From Chlamydiota bacterium (lineage in GTDB: Bacteria > Chlamydiota > Chlamydiia > Chlamydiales > Rhabdochlamydiaceae): a stretch of 7,771 bases of DNA. Under the pieces are notes generated by a model. It did no database searches and was not told the origin of the DNA. It saw nothing but the letters and a program-made list of their open reading frames with translations. The stretch covers positions 1 to 7,771 of the forward strand of contig DAIEPN010000170.1 of assembly GCA_027348355.1 (NCBI GenBank), given 5' to 3'. Below, piece after piece: positions 7,364 to 7,771 of the stretch. The position numbers and the translations under genes are program-made. The first letter of the stretch is position 1. The number at the start of each line of letters is the position of its first letter.

Positions 7364-7771
7364 GTATACCGTACCTTACTACCTCTCCATAAAGCGGCTC
7401 AGGAATTTGTAAAAACAGGTAATGTTTCTTATATTTCTTCAGAAAATTTCTATAACGAGAATATGAATACTAACCGCTCAGAAGCTGAAGATAAATTTGC
7501 TTATAGAGAAGCTTTAAAAGAATATGAAACATTGGTCGCAATCAATCCAAATAATATCTATGCTTTAGAGAATTTACAAAGGATTCAACTTCTATTAGAG
7601 CAAAACCAAGAAGCTTTACAATATAGCTTAGAACAGCTCGCAATTTTAAAAAGCAAACATAAGGGTACTTCTCATCCGCATATTGCTTCCTGTCTTACTA
7701 ACGTGGCTGCTGCTTATGCAGGATTGCAGCAGTTTTCCAAAGCAGTTGAGTATTATGACCTATCTTTGCAG

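Larger units (their letters stand above)
5771..7771 (+). pseudogene. Broken DUF294-type nucleotidyltransferase-TPR gene, runs past the window
   Basis: The ATG at 5771 follows AAAGGG with good spacing, 16 bases after the upstream stop. The first frame gives residues 1-237 (helical segment LEKLGDLFLQKEEY at 114-127), then homology jumps to the +2 frame at a C6 run. That frame, readable to the stop at 7220, carries GSMAREEMCPYSDVEFGF and the DUF294_C helices. At an A7 run homology returns to the original frame and gives FSAEGAKKLQETLDIA and onward. A TAA at 7361 then sits in place of the Glu of LLEVYR in the paralogue, after which VYRTLLPLHKAAQEFV continues in frame. Bases from about 7480 to the edge encode TPRs of kinesin-light-chain style (HPHIASCLTNVAAAYAGLQQ). 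The catalytic Asp and Glu of SDVE are kept, but ARGE is AREE. A GTG at 6465 with GAGG upstream and an ATG at 7463 could restart translation, but decay is the simplest reading. Sequencing error could explain the two homopolymer shifts. Confidence 0.8.

Noticed and set aside
1..7771. Transposon, integrase, attachment site or CRISPR array
   Set aside because: No transposase, terminal inverted repeats, tRNA-like ends or regularly spaced repeats were seen; the only long repeats are the diverged protein modules.

Overview
The window is AT-rich bacterial DNA, almost fully coding, and looks like an accessory effector-type locus of an intracellular bacterium. No gene in it fixes the species. The eukaryote-like domains (a PARP-type ADP-ribosyltransferase, about ten ankyrin repeats, kinesin-light-chain-like TPRs) and a local expansion of a DUF294-type nucleotidyltransferase family point to an endosymbiont or parasite. 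An environmental chlamydia (Parachlamydiales or a relative) is my best guess. Legionella-like or rickettsial hosts are not excluded.

Layout: (1) Bases 1-1151, minus strand, hold the first 383 codons of a nucleotidyltransferase-family protein that runs off the left edge. (2) Bases 1152-1309 are a 158-bp divergent intergenic region. It has a good plus-strand promoter (TTTAAA-N17-TATAAT) and a weak candidate on the minus strand. (3) Bases 1310-4753 encode an 1147-residue protein with a PARP-like catalytic domain, then ankyrin repeats, then a helical region and a nucleotidyltransferase-like module whose catalytic acidic residues are gone. (4) Bases 4762-5754 encode an endonuclease/exonuclease/phosphatase (EEP) superfamily protein. 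(5) Bases 5771-7771 hold a third copy of the helical/nucleotidyltransferase module followed by TPRs. It is interrupted by two opposite frameshifts at homopolymers and by an in-frame TAA, and it continues past the right edge.

The three plus-strand genes are separated by 8 and 16 bases, each with its own Shine-Dalgarno sequence, so they form a likely operon. The same module (helical hairpin, DUF294-type nucleotidyltransferase, DUF294_C-like helices) occurs three times: twice with the catalytic Asp/Glu pair kept (the minus-strand gene and the broken gene) and once with both lost (inside the PARP-ankyrin protein). The most notable object is the PARP-ankyrin-pseudonucleotidyltransferase fusion next to a predicted Mg-dependent phosphodiesterase. 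An effector role in the host cell is an inference from domain content; no secretion signal is visible.
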